Positions 44,131 through 64,000 of a DNA stretch of 64,000 bases are shown here, one piece after another. The stretch covers positions 7,781,891 through 7,845,890 of the forward strand of contig NC_077232.1 of the NCBI RefSeq assembly GCF_027887165.1, read 5' to 3'. The notes below the pieces were generated by a model. It searched no databases and was not told the origin of the DNA. It saw only the letters and a program-made list of their open reading frames with translations. Each line of letters opens with the position of its first letter. The first letter of the stretch is position 1. The position numbers were made by a program, and so were the translations under genes. This DNA comes from Monodelphis domestica. Its lineage: Eukaryota > Chordata > Mammalia > Didelphimorphia > Didelphidae.

Positions 44131-44192
44131 CGGGGGGGGGAGTCGGGGCACGGGAGTCTCCCTAGTACCCCCCAACAATCCCCATCACCCAC

Positions 44193-44300
44193 CTCCCGGG
44201 CGCGCTCCGGTTCCCCTGGGCCCGGTCCCTGCGGCGTTGGACTGAGGGGACGTGGCGACGGGCGGGCGAGACGCCGACCTCGGCCCCGGCCCGGCCCCGA
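44193..44300 (-). other. TIGD3: TIGD3 non-coding first exon (inferred)
   Basis: A consensus donor on the minus strand (gggag|gtgggt, exon end at 44193) lies at the edge of the CpG island, matching the acceptor before the TIGD3 ATG. The 5' limit is approximate. Confidence 0.5.
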
Positions 44301-44500
44301 CCCCGGCCCCGCTCGGCCCTGCCTGGCCCGGCCTGGTTCTTTCTGATCCCCGCTCCGGGTTTTCCCGGGCTCCGGGACGAGGGGAGGGACAACCACTCCG
44401 GTACCCAGAAGCCACAGGGCCCTTCCCTCCAGAACGAGATGATTGGCTCTCAGCGTGGTCCGGTCCCGCCCTAAGCTGTTCTCCATTGGCCACTAAGAAA
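44300..44500 (-). promoter_or_regulatory. TIGD3: TIGD3 CpG promoter with two CCAAT boxes
   Basis: Plus-strand attgg at 44442-44446 and 44485-44489 gives CCAAT on the TIGD3 strand, 43 bases apart, just upstream of the inferred first exon. The area is rich in CpG and ccggcccc runs. No TATA box was found. Confidence 0.5.
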
Positions 44501-44559
44501 GGGGCGGTTTAGTCCATGCCACAGCTCGGCCGTGTCGGTAAGAGACCGGTATCAGCCCC

Positions 44560-45480
44560 GCCCCCTAGAGGCGGGACCTATCACTGGGGGAAAAGCAGGT
44601 GGTGGGGCGGGGCCTACGGGTGATGGGCGGAGCCTGGGGCGAGGAGAAAGGCTGGCGCTGAGGGGCGGTTCTTTGTGGTGATGAACAGGACTGAGGAAAA
44701 AAGGGAAAGGCAGGTGCCAGGGGCGGGACTTTGAGGCCGAACGAGGGGGCGAGGCTGATGAGTTATGGACAAGGAGCCAGGCTGGCGGAGGAGGGGCCCC
44801 AGGTGTATGGGGGCGGGGCAGAAGCCAGACCCTCTCGCTGTGGGGGGGGGGGGGGCGGGCACATCCGGAAGGTTTTAACCGGGAAGGCTGAATGCTTAGG
44901 CCAAGCAGACAGTTCCGGGCGAAGACGCGTCCCGAGGAGGCCCAACCTTTCTCTCTTGGCCGGGGCGCAGTCTTGGGCCTGGGGTCACACACCGCCTCTC
45001 CACGGCGGAAAGGAATAGGTTGCCTGGGGGAGGAGGTGGGGGTGAGTTCTTCACGCTGAGCATGATGGAACGTTGAGCAGAGGGAGGGCTGCCGAGTGTG
45101 AGGGAGTGAGGCAAAGGGCAGAGCTGAATGAAGAGTGGGCTGCATTCAAACCTAGAGTAACTAGTGTGGGGCAGCCAGCGCCTTCTCCAGGGAGCTGCAT
45201 CCAAGTGGGAGCCCTTACTCCTAAGGTCGCTGCCCCTCTCCTGGGTGATGGCAGCCTTGTCTGGAGCCCGAGCCTTTCGCCTGTGCTCCCTGAGCTACGT
45301 GCCACCTACCTGGCTGTAACCTTCTCCATCCCGGCCAACACTTCACGGGAGCGGCTACTGACTTCTCCGTGCATGAGGTATATAAGCCTAGCAACAACTC
45401 TGAGTCTGAGGGCTCATTGGATAATTGGAAGAGAAAAATACTTGCTCCCAGGGAGCCAATCAGAGGATGGCTACTTAGGC
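44560..45480. other. GC-rich spacer upstream of TIGD3
   Basis: CpG-rich to about 45000, with repeated ggcggg and ggggcgggg boxes of Sp1 type. No exon was recognised. A poly-G run lies at about 44840-44855. Confidence 0.4.
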
Positions 45481-45494
45481 TGCATCCCCTCTCC

Positions 45495-45705
45495 AGAGAA
45501 TAGAATGTGGGACCTGGGGAGTCAGGAGGATCTGGGTTCAGATCTCACACTCTTCTGTGTGAGATCTGTGCAAGTCACTTCACCCTTTTTTGCCTCAGTT
45601 TTCTCATCTGTAAAGGGAGCTGGAGATAGAAATGGCAAACTACTCCAGTATCCTTGCCAAGAAAACCCCAGATGGGGTCATGAAGAGTGAGATGCAAAAA
45701 AAGAT
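45495..45705 (+). repeat. RTE-tailed SINE
   Basis: ggagtcaggaggatctggg, tgcctcagttttctcatctg and agaaatggcaaactactcc, then gccaagaaaaccccagatgg and ggggtcatgaagagtgaga, the RTE-derived tail. Confidence 0.85.
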
Positions 45706-46261
45706 GGAACAAAGACTCCAAACCCAGGATAGATTGTGTATTTGCATTCACAGCAAAAGTCCTTGGGATGACGCACATGAAAACCACCCAAAATCTGAAC
45801 CGTCTGATCAAGACTAGGGACATGAGCTGGACAGAGGTTGGCTGCTCCATTTCAAGTTTTGCTCAAGTGTTTCCTTGGCTGTGAGAAAAAGCCCAGTGAC
45901 TCGAGGCCTTGGAGACATTTATCTGCTCGCTCTGTTTCTGAGGTCTTCTGGTTGTCCTGTATTGCTTATGACTGGGGGAATGGAAGAGGGAGTTCAGAGA
46001 AAGACCATCAAGTCCATCCTTCCTATGTCAACACTAGATGCTGTTCCCAAGATGAACATACACAGAATCCGACCAAGACTAGCATGGGTTTTGGTGCCAG
46101 TGGGCACCATCTCATCTAGCAGGTTGTCAATGGGTACTATCCCTGAGAAATCTCTTCCCCTCCCCTGCCCCCCAGAGGAAGTTAAGAACCTTCTTAAATT
46201 AACTGCATTTTTACGCCCGGTGGGTACCTATTCAGGCAGGTTCTCTGGTGCTAGAAAAACT

Positions 46262-46500
46262 TGGAATATAGTCCTGGAGCCATGTTGGTAAAGATGTGGC
46301 ACACATGCCTTGGCAGCACTGCTCCTTCCCCCTTTCCAAAGCACCTGAGGACATTTTTTGCATGCCCTCCCTGTCTGTTCAGCAGCTGAATGCAAATACT
46401 TCCTCCTTCTGAGCTGGGATAGTTGGGGGGGTGGGGCTCACAGGCAGCTTGAAGGTGTAATTTGGGCATGCAATCTCTAAAAGGTTTGCCATCACTAACC
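46262..46500 (-). mobile_element. hAT-type non-autonomous DNA transposon
   Basis: In reverse: agtgatggcaaaccttttag, agattgcatgcccaaattac, agggcatgcaaaaaatgtcc and catgtgtgccacatctttac match a marsupial hAT/Charlie-group element remembered with termini around cagtgatggcgaacctttta. Confidence 0.5.
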
Positions 46501-46691
46501 TAGTCTCCATAAGGTCTAGGCTAACAAGGTACATATGGATAGGCTTATCAATTCCACTCAATATTTCAGGGGCTCTTATCCCCATCCCCTCTTCTGAAAT
46601 TGGATTCTGGATTATTCCATATTATTCCTTTTCATATACCAAGTCTGTTTCCCCATCCATCTGAGGCCTAGGACCCAGATTTCCCTCACTT

Positions 46692-46930
46692 CTGGCTCTC
46701 AGAATTTTTTTTTTAAACCCTTACCTTCTATCTTGAAATCAATACTGTGTATTGGTCCCAAGGCAGAAGAGTAGTGAGTGGTAAGGGCTAGGCAATGGGG
46801 GGTTAAGTGATTTGCCCAGGGTCACACAGCTGGGAAATGTCTGAGGCCGTATTTGAACCCAGGACCTCCTGTCTCTGGGCCTGGCTCTCAATCCACTGAG
46901 CTACCCAGCTGCCCCCTGGCTCTCAGAATT
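46692..46930 (-). repeat. CORE-SINE with 15-bp target-site duplication
   Basis: The SINE (46707-46915) is nearly consensus and is flanked by ctggctctcagaatt at 46692-46706 and 46916-46930. Reverse orientation with a T-run first, as expected for its A-rich tail. A relatively young insertion. Confidence 0.9.
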
Positions 46931-47029
46931 CTTAATAAATCAAAGGTGGTCTTTTAACATTTGCTGATTTCTGAGGTCTAAATAAATGCTCAAATAATTG
47001 AAATATTAAGAGCTGGCTCCAAGGAGCCT

Positions 47030-47140
47030 TGTATTTTGTACCTGTTTATGTCCACCTTGATAGGACAGAAGTCCTTTGAGAGCAAGGAATGATTCATTTT
47101 GTCTTCGGAGCCTGGCGCACAGTAGGCATTTCACACTTGG
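47030..47140 (+). repeat. L2-like 3' scrap
   Basis: gtcctttgagagcaaggaatg, ttttgtcttcggagcctgg and cgcacagtaggcatttcac follow the L2 terminal order. Confidence 0.45.
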
Positions 47141-47889
47141 TGGATGATCTGGAGGTTGATCACTAGATAATGAATTCCTTATTTGGGCCAATCCAGGCAA
47201 CCGAAGAAAAATATAGAATGTCCCGTCAGTGCTTCTGCAGGAGCTGGCAGAGTGCTCCAGGTAAAATGTTTTCAATGCTACCCTGGTTCTGCCCCCTGGC
47301 ATGAACTCTTTCATAGGACAGACCTCTTGAATCTTGAAGACAGTCCAGTCCTTCTGAGGCTTCTGTTCTTCCTACTTCTTCCTTCACCTGATCTCACATG
47401 GCTTTACTTTCTGACCATTTCCTGGGCCATGTTCCACCATAGGCCTCATGCTGGGTACAGGCAAAGAGGGTCATCAGGATAATTGCAGCTCAGTGCCAAG
47501 GGGCAACTTCCTAGGGTGCTTGGGACCAAATCATCAGAGACATTTGTGCTTGGTAACGTTAATGGGCAGGTGGAATCAAGAGGGCGCAAAAGCTTTAGAC
47601 GGTGTATGCTTTGCCAGCATTTTAAAATTGCTGCTCCCAACAAAATGCAAAACATTGTAGCCATCTCTGGATATACTTCCTTCCACTGGACTCTCCCTTG
47701 TAAGGAATAAAACCGTCAGACAAAATCGAGAGGCTGGATGGGATAAGCAATACTGTGAGCAGCTCCCCCACCTCTATCCACAATGCACAGGTTATGAAAG
47801 GGATGGTCGGTCCTGAGAAGAGACAACCAAGGCATCAGCTCAATATGGAGGAACCTAGGACAATTTAGACCCACTGAGGAATGCAGCCA

Positions 47890-48350
47890 TAAAAACATGC
47901 TGATACGTTTGGCTGGGATTTAATGGCAAGGCCAAATCTTGTAGCTGCAAAGTGTTGTTTGGCTGAAACTCAGATAAGAAGCCTTCCTCCCCAGATGGTC
48001 ATAAAACCTTGAGCTGTTCCATATTTTGAAGACCAAAAAAGCCTTTGTAATGTCATGACCAAATGACCTAGACTTTCCGTTTCCAGTAAACCCCCAGTTA
48101 CAAAATTAGACCAACTGTCCCTCTTCCTCTGTTGCTTGAGTAAACTATAAAATGTAAGACTACACTGAATAAACAGAGGCCATAGCTCTCAATTATAGTG
48201 CTGCGTTTCTCGCTTGGATCCTCATTTTCAGTCACAGCTCCTGCTTTTCTTTTCTCTTTCTCTCACTCTAACTCGGAGCTGGCCTCCTCATAAGCTGATT
48301 CTCTCACCACAGCTGTAATGGTGGGTTGGCCCCGACACCTGGCCCTCACA
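47890..48350 (+). mobile_element. Probable endogenous retrovirus LTR (ERV1-like) fossil
   Basis: The block has LTR architecture in plus orientation: a U3-like part, a TATA-like ctataaaatg near 48145, aataaa near 48169, then a CU-rich U5-like stretch to about 48290. Ends and duplication could not be fixed, and some flanking sequence (47700-47890) may belong to it. It appears to lack coding regions. It lies about 100 bases beyond the DPF2 poly(A) signal, in antisense. Confidence 0.5.
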
Positions 48351-48439
48351 GCCAATCATTCATCACTTGGGCTGGAAGATTCAGATTCCCAGCAGCCTCT
48401 GGGTGCAGCCCACCCTTCATCAAGTCAACAAAGCAGCAG

Positions 48440-49553
48440 AGGCTCCGTGTAAAAATGTTTATTGTACTAATGTCTGGAATACAGTAACTAAAAAATGACA
48501 CCTCAACTCCCAAGTGACAGTGAGAGGGGCCCAGCCTTAAGGCCAAGCAGGGGGCACTGCCATGGCCTGTGCCTCTCTCACACCACTATCAGCCTCGCCT
48601 GGCAGAAGCCTGAGGAGCCAGGGGCATCAAGGCCTTACCAGCTGCTAGCAAACATGCGAGGAGAGGAGGGGATGTCCGAGGGGCTCTCCTGTGACCTAGG
48701 AGCTTGGGTGCATGAGCTGGGGCTGAGAGGCTCCCAACTCAAATGAGGGCAGAAGGCTGAAGGCCCAGGTAGGGAGGAGGAAGAACAGAAAGGGGATTTT
48801 GGAGGTAGGCTTGAAGTCGAGTTAAAAAAACAGGCACATTATCCAACATCTCCCTCTGGCCCCCACACCGCTCGATGGATGGCCCCCTGATGCTTCCCTT
48901 CTCCCCACAAAACAAAAGAAGGACAAGGAGAAGGGGAACTGAGGAAAGAGTGGATGCACAAGACCGAGAATCACTTTTGCCACTAGCAAGGGCTATGGAA
49001 GATGGGCCAGGAGGGAGGAGGCAGGCAGTACCAAGGGGCCAGGGTGACCAAGCGGCATGCCATGCTCCAGGTGCCCTTCTGCAGTGGGCAGAGTGCTGTG
49101 GGAGCCCTCCCCGCAGGGCAGGAGGGGAGGAAGGTGGGAGGAGCCAGAGCTCCAGGCTTGCCCAGCTCACTTGGCCCCTTGAAGGAGGGCAAACTCTAGA
49201 GGCAGAGTGGGCAGAGCCAGGAAAGAAGTGAGCTGCCCTCCTGTTTCAGCGTGGAGGGCACAGCTGAACCCTGTGAGAACCAGGGCCTGGGCCCAAGGCA
49301 GGCAGAGTGAATGCACTTTATGGAGAGCAAAGGAGCAAGGAGCAGCCAGGGCCCGTGTCTTCCTAGGGGCAGCCTGTCTCCCCTAACTTTAGGAGGGGCT
49401 GGGGCTGGACAGAGGGATAGTGTCCAAGCTGTTGCCCTCCCTGGGCCTGCCAAAGGGGAGGACGGGAGAGGAGAAACCGGAAAACAAGAGAGGTTCGAAA
49501 GACAAAGCCCCATACATGGGAGGGGCCCGAGGGTGCCTGGGCTCCTGGCCTCA
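48440..49553 (-). other. DPF2: DPF2 3' UTR (inferred)
   Basis: The interval from the stop codon to the AATAAA at 48458-48463. No repeats were recognised in it, unlike the flanks, which fits a constrained 3' UTR. Confidence 0.6.
48458..48463 (-). terminator. DPF2: DPF2 poly(A) signal
   Basis: Plus-strand tttatt gives AATAAA on the DPF2 strand about 1.1 kb after the stop codon. Cleavage is expected near 48440. Confidence 0.65.
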
Positions 49554-59604
<10,051 letters not shown>

Positions 59605-59639
59605 CTTCCCTCCTCCTCTCCCTCAGCCCGGGAGCCCCC

Positions 59640-60125
59640 GGGGCCTCAGTGCGCAGGCGCTCAGTCTGGAGCGCGCGCCCGTGCCCCCTCGCCCCCGCTG
59701 CGGTCCTAGTGCGCAGGCGCACTATCCGGTGCGCGAGTCGGCACCAGCGCCAACACGCAAGCGCCACTCTCGGAGAGGGCGCCCACTCCAACGCCCGCTC
59801 CGCAGCCGTAGTGCGCAGGCGCTGAGCTCGAAGTCCTCACCCGCACCCTCTCCCAAGACCCGAACAGAAGCTTTCTCCGTCTTCACTTCCTTTACATCAA
59901 AGCCCTTTCGCCATTCCCTGCCTCAATGCGCAGGCGCCAGAGATAGACCATCTTCTCCGTTTCCCTCCAACTCCCCGTCACCCCCAGCCCCAGACCAAGC
60001 ACGCAAACGCAGCAAGGTAGGCAAGGAACCCACTCCTATTAGCAAGGGTCAAGTCCGTATACCGTAATAAGAGGTTATAGAGCTGAACGGCCGCGCCCGC
60101 GAAAGTATTTTGACGCAGGCGCACT
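59640..60125 (-). promoter_or_regulatory. DPF2: DPF2 promoter with repeated NRF1-like sites
   Basis: TGCGCAGGCGC occurs on the plus strand at 59650-59660, 59710-59720, 59812-59822 and 59927-59937, with a shorter relative (cgcaggcgca) at 60114-60123. Each resembles the NRF1 consensus (YGCGCAYGCGCR) with G in place of the central pyrimidine. The area is a CpG island without a TATA box. Confidence 0.6.
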
Positions 60126-60129
60126 GAAA

Positions 60130-61050
60130 GAGACCCTGGCCTCGGGACCCTTTCTTCTGCTGGGGTCTTCCTCCTTTGGGGTAGGCGTGGAGTCCAGGGG
60201 CGTTTCCCTGACACCTCCCTCGCCCCCCGGGGGCTTGTGGAAGAGATGACCTAAATGGGGAAAACAATAAAAACCAGAACAGTCTTAATTTTTCCTTCAG
60301 CCGTGGATGGGGGCAGGGGCCTGAAGTAGTCTGCATCTATTAGTCGTCTGCTGTTTACCAGGCCCTGGTTCCTCCCCCTCCCGGGGATTTGCTGGGACCA
60401 CACCCTCGTAGTTGGGATGCGGCCCTTAAAAAGTTATATCTAGGGTCTCCAGCCCAGTTGCTCTGAATCTACCTGTGTGTATTTGGGTCCAAGCGTGTTT
60501 GTCCTCTGGTTTTACATCATTTTCATTTCCTAAGATTTAACAACCGATCTGGGGGTGGGGGTGGGAGGACGGGATATGCACAAACACCAAAGACATTCAT
60601 TATTTACTCTTTTAAAATCAAGGCAGTTAAGCGAAAGCAATAAATCGCACCCAAATTTGCAGAAATTTGTGATTTCTGAGGCACGAGTACACTCACACTG
60701 CATCCCTCTCCCTCCCTGCGCAGCCAGCCATCTCTTGTCAATAAAGAATTAAAAGGAAAGAGAAAAAATGAAGAAAAAGTTATTCAGCAAAACCAAGCAG
60801 GCATCAGCTGTGTCTGACAAGATCTGCAACACTCCACACCCCTAGTCTGCCCCCCCCCCCAAGAAGGGAGGGAAGGGCTTTTTCTGGGCTCTTCTCAGCT
60901 GGTCCTGAGAGTTTCTTTTGTAGTTCTTTCTGAATACATTGTAGTGTGTATGCTTTTTTCCTGCTTCTGCTTAATGCCATATCCATTAACCAATGACTTC
61001 TCATATATCTCTTGAATTCTTTGTTCTCTTTTCAAGACTATTTTTTTGTC
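60130..61050. other. Intergenic 5' of DPF2, nothing recognised
   Basis: The CpG island fades by about 60250. The rest is A/T-rich with no exon or named repeat. Confidence 0.45.
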
Positions 61051-61052
61051 TT

Positions 61053-61232
61053 TTCTTCTTAAAAGTCCATACCCTTTGTCTTAGAATCAATACTGTGTAT
61101 TGGTTCCAAGGCAGAACAGGCGGAAGGACTAGGCAGTGGGGGTGAAGTGACTTGCCCAGGGTCACACATTTGAACCCAGGCAGGACCTTTGGGCCTGGCT
61201 CTCAATCCCACTGAGTCACCTTCCTGCCTCCA
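61053..61232 (-). repeat. CORE-SINE
   Basis: ccctttgtcttagaatcaata, ggttccaaggcagaacagg, cttgcccagggtcacacat and gggcctggctctcaatccc. Confidence 0.8.
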
Positions 61233-61374
61233 AAGCTATCTTTTCTCTCAACCGTTACTCCTTACCCAATTCAAGCCCTCTGTTTTATAACTTTCAATTT
61301 AGGAGGAAAAAAAACCTAAAAAAAGTTTTATTGCTTTTCAGTGAAAAGAACAATCTGAACTTGAAGTCAGAAGA

Positions 61375-61530
61375 CGAGCTGAAATCCTAGAAATCATTTA
61401 CCATCTGATAAACTTAGGCAAATCACTTAATGATGACTTCTCTGAGCCTCTGTTTCCTTAGGGGGTAAAATGAGGATCTGGGGAAAGATGATCTCTAAAC
61501 GCCTTTCAGGTCTAGATGAGAATCTTCTGA
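61375..61530 (+). repeat. MIR-like SINE
   Basis: cttaggcaaatcacttaatg, tctgagcctctgtttcctta and ggggtaaaatgaggatctgg. Confidence 0.6.
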
Positions 61531-61724
61531 ACTCTTGCTAAATCTGACTCTTTGGAGCTCAGGCTGATTTGATTTAGTGTCCTCTGGACATCTTTCTGCC
61601 ATGCTACCGGGGGCTACCTTCTGCCTCCTAGCCTCTGCTTCTGACCTTGGGCTCTGGCTAGGTAGATCACACAGGGAGGCAGCCTCAGCCCCATCAGGAT
61701 TTACTCAGGGATCCCCCAAGCCGA

Positions 61725-61995
61725 CTTGCCTCTTGCTGCACTAAAATCCCACCTTTTACGTGAAGCCTTTCTGGATTCCCTTTCATGCCAGTGCCTCATT
61801 TCTATTAATTTTCTCCAGTTTCCCCTGTATATAATTTGTTCATTCATAGTTGTTTGCATGTGGTTTCTCCCATTAGATAGCAAATCCCTGGAGAGCAAGG
61901 ACTGCCTTTTGCCTTCATGGGCATCCCTAGCACTTAGCGTAGTGCCTGGCACATAGCACAGAATGTGCTTTAAGATGTTTATTGATTGACTGCTC
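61725..61995 (+). repeat. L2-like LINE 3' end
   Basis: gtgaagcctttctggattcc, gttgtttgcatgtggtttctcc, ccctggagagcaaggactgc and agtgcctggcacatagcac, ending in gatgtttattgattgactg. Confidence 0.65.
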
Positions 61996-61999
61996 TAGA

Positions 62000-63170
62000 A
62001 ACACTAATTAAAGTATGAGTTTGCCAGGATTGCAGCATGCCATCCCCATCCTCCAAGGAGATCTAGAAAGCATGACTGATCTAAATCCTGATGGAGAAAT
62101 AAAAAAAAAAGTTACAGTTTTTTTGTCAGCTCAGTTTGGCCTAGAAAGACAGACAGATGTGTGGACACTGGAGAAAGGGTGGAGCCAGTGTTGTGTACCA
62201 AGAGAAAAGGAGATCCTAGACCCATCCCTGGCCCCAGGAAAGGAACAGGGGCCAACTAGCAGCTCAGTCACCTGTGACCCAAATTATAGCTCCAAGGCAG
62301 ATGGAGGAGGGGACCTGCATCTAGGGAGAGCATTCTGGGGTAAGGGGCAGTTGGGGGCTGAGTCAGTGTACTTAGAAGAGAAGCAAGTTCAGATGCCAAC
62401 AGCAGTGGTGTGGTTCGGATCCCAGGAGCTGATCAGGGTCTCAGTTCCAGCTTCTAGCTCAGCCTGCAAAAGAAGAACCAGGGCAGGAATCCCAGACTCA
62501 GACCTTGGTCAAGAACTTGCAGAAATCAGATGTGGGGTGGGGATGGAGTGCAGCAATTAGATTTTGCTTTGGAGTGCTGAAAGCTTTCAGTTCTCCAACT
62601 TGAATTGTCCTTGAGATCCTCGAATAACACAATATCTAGTGCTCTAAGAAAGCAGCCACAGGACCAGAACAGACCTCTCTATTAGGAAGGGAAGGCTCTT
62701 CAGAAGCAAATAGAACCTGGCCCAACACAAGCCTAAAGTCAGGAAATAGCCTGGAAAAATGAGTGAATTAACAAAACAAAACAAAACAAAAGAATCCCAC
62801 TATAAAAAACTATTCTAGTGACAGGGATACTGTCACAAAGGCAGAAAAAAAAATTACCCCCAAACATCTTCAAGCAAAGCCTCAAAGAAAATCACAGCCT
62901 GGACACAAATTCCACTAGAATTCCTGGAAAAGTGGAGCAAGAGGTTTTTGTTTGTCTTTTTAAAAAGTTAAAAGTATTTTTATAAATGGAATGAGAGTGC
63001 TAGAAGAAAAAGCTGGAAAAGAAATGAGAGCCATGGAAGAAAGAATTGAAAATGGAATGAACAGCTTGGCAGAAGAGGCATGAAACCTGCCCAGGCAATA
63101 AACTCCTCTGAAAATGAGAAGGGACCAAATCCAGATAATTAAAAGTCATACCATAGTGGCCAGCCACTAC
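62000..63170 (+). repeat. L1 LINE 5' UTR and ORF1 N-terminal fragment
   Basis: A 5' UTR-like part (gctgatcagggtctcagttc, agaagaaccagggcaggaat) leads into aactattctagtgacaggga, aaagcctcaaagaaaatcac and gaattcctggaaaagtgg, then gaaaagaaatgagagccatgg. This is the order of marsupial L1 ORF1, whose protein reads SKASKk...W.Q...EFLEel.kdfk..irE. It is truncated on the right near 63170 and is non-functional. Confidence 0.6.
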
Positions 63171-63189
63171 AAAAAGTTCTTGTGTGGGT

Positions 63190-63830
63190 TTTAATCACCT
63201 GTGGAGGGAGGCTAAAGACTGGGAAAGCAATGGGTAAAGGCTGAGGACTAGAGAGGGAGAGACATGGGTTGAACAAACAGACAAGGAATACAGAGAAAGA
63301 ACTTCAGCACTGTGTCCGCAGGTCAGCGCACAGAGAGGGTCTGACCCACTGCATTGTTTATTATAGGGTTTTTCAGCATTGGGGGCTTGGGGGATGTCAA
63401 TCAAACAAGGGAACCAGTAAAAGTATTAACATAATATCAAGTCCAATGACAAGATAAAGGAAGGAGTAGCAACATAATTGCATAGCCGGGCGCCCAGGAA
63501 AGAAGCTCATTTGAAAGTCCTTCCTGCCCTTAGTCAAACCTAGCTTTCAGCCTGCAGATCACAGTAGAGGCTTGATTTTTATGTGCCACAAGATTTAAGT
63601 CCCATCCAATTTTTTTTTTAAACCCTCACCTTCCGTCTTGGAGTCAATACTGTGTATTGGCTCCAAGGCAGAAGAGTGGTAAGGGCGAGGCAATGGGGGT
63701 CAAGTGACTTGCCCAGGGTCACACAGCTGGGAAGTGTCTGAGGCCAGATTTGAACCTAGGACCTGTCTCTAGGCCTGGCTCTCCATCCACTGAGCTACCC
63801 AGCTGCCCCCTGGTCCCATCCAATTTAAGG
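63190..63830 (-). mobile_element. Probable endogenous retrovirus LTR fossil with a SINE inserted
   Basis: Read on the minus strand, a U3-like part is followed by a TATA-like ctataataaac near 63363, then a CU-rich U5-like stretch ending in cctccctccaca at about 63205. A SINE interrupts it at 63613-63812. The element may continue past the right edge. Family (ERV1 or ERVK-like) and exact ends are unresolved. It is old enough to predate the SINE. Confidence 0.45.
63599..63826 (-). repeat. CORE-SINE with 14-bp target-site duplication
   Basis: gtcccatccaattt at 63599-63612 and 63813-63826 flanks a near-consensus reverse SINE: ccctcaccttccgtcttgg, ggctccaaggcagaagagtg, cccagggtcacacagctgg and gagctacccagctgccccc. 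Confidence 0.92.
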
Positions 63831-64000
63831 ATTCAGAGATTCAAATGTTTCCTTCGGCAGGATCAGTTTCCCTGGCTTCTTCCTGGGGCCCTTTACCACG
63901 TTGGTCACCTTCCCGTCTGAAACTCTGGCCTCAGAGCCGAACACATCTCTCAGCTAGGATCGGGCCAGCAGCACGTCCTTTTGACGCTTGGAATGCCTTG

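Noticed and set aside
43601-44178. Minus-strand proline/serine-rich frames in the TIGD3 intron
   Set aside because: Product of a purine-biased plus strand, with no domain and low complexity.
60128-64000. CDC42EP2 or POLA2 exons on the right flank
   Set aside because: None of the frames matches these proteins. They are expected beyond the window.

Overview
The window is mammalian nuclear DNA and most likely marsupial. Its genes have GT-AG introns and CpG-rich promoters. It is crowded with short tRNA-derived CORE-SINEs of the marsupial MAR1/WSINE type, RTE (Bov-B-like) fragments, RTE-tailed SINEs and L1 pieces whose ORF2 tail reads like marsupial L1. The species cannot be fixed from the sequence alone. 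Repeat family names are given from memory of the families and were not checked against a library.

Four protein genes can be read completely, exon by exon with the phase kept throughout: FRMD8 (minus, 9080-18101, 463 aa), SLC25A45 (plus, 27076-37408, 288 aa), TIGD3 (minus, 40725-42149, one coding exon, 474 aa) and DPF2 (minus, 49554-59604, 391 aa plus one cassette exon). This is the human 11q13.1 block DPF2-TIGD3-SLC25A45-FRMD8 in the same order and relative orientations, displayed in reverse. NEAT1 and MALAT1 would therefore be expected off the left edge, and CDC42EP2/POLA2 off the right edge. Neither was recognised inside the window.

Layout: 1-7690 is intergenic and repeat-rich, with a SINE/L1 chimera that carries a nested solo LTR. 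7695-18950 is FRMD8 with its 3' UTR and CpG promoter. 18950-27075 is intergenic with RTE, L1 and SINE debris. 27076-37408 is SLC25A45, whose first intron opens with a 550-bp polypurine tract. 37409-40724 is a repeat-bearing spacer. 40725-44350 is TIGD3 with a non-coding first exon. 44350-48450 is a spacer that ends in a probable retroviral LTR next to the DPF2 poly(A) site. 48450-59620 is DPF2. 59620-64000 holds an NRF1-like promoter array, an L1 5' end and a probable LTR element.

The four genes do not form a pathway. FRMD8 stabilises the iRhom/ADAM17 sheddase complex, SLC25A45 is a mitochondrial inner-membrane carrier, TIGD3 is a domesticated Tigger transposase, and DPF2 (BAF45D) is a histone-reading BAF subunit. 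I found no undescribed multi-gene system. The best leads are regulatory and structural: the DPF2 cassette exon that splits a zinc-finger CxxC behind CU- and UG-rich tracts, the NRF1-like array, the polypurine duplication, the SINE-L1 chimera, and one block of unassigned repeat (20396-21000).
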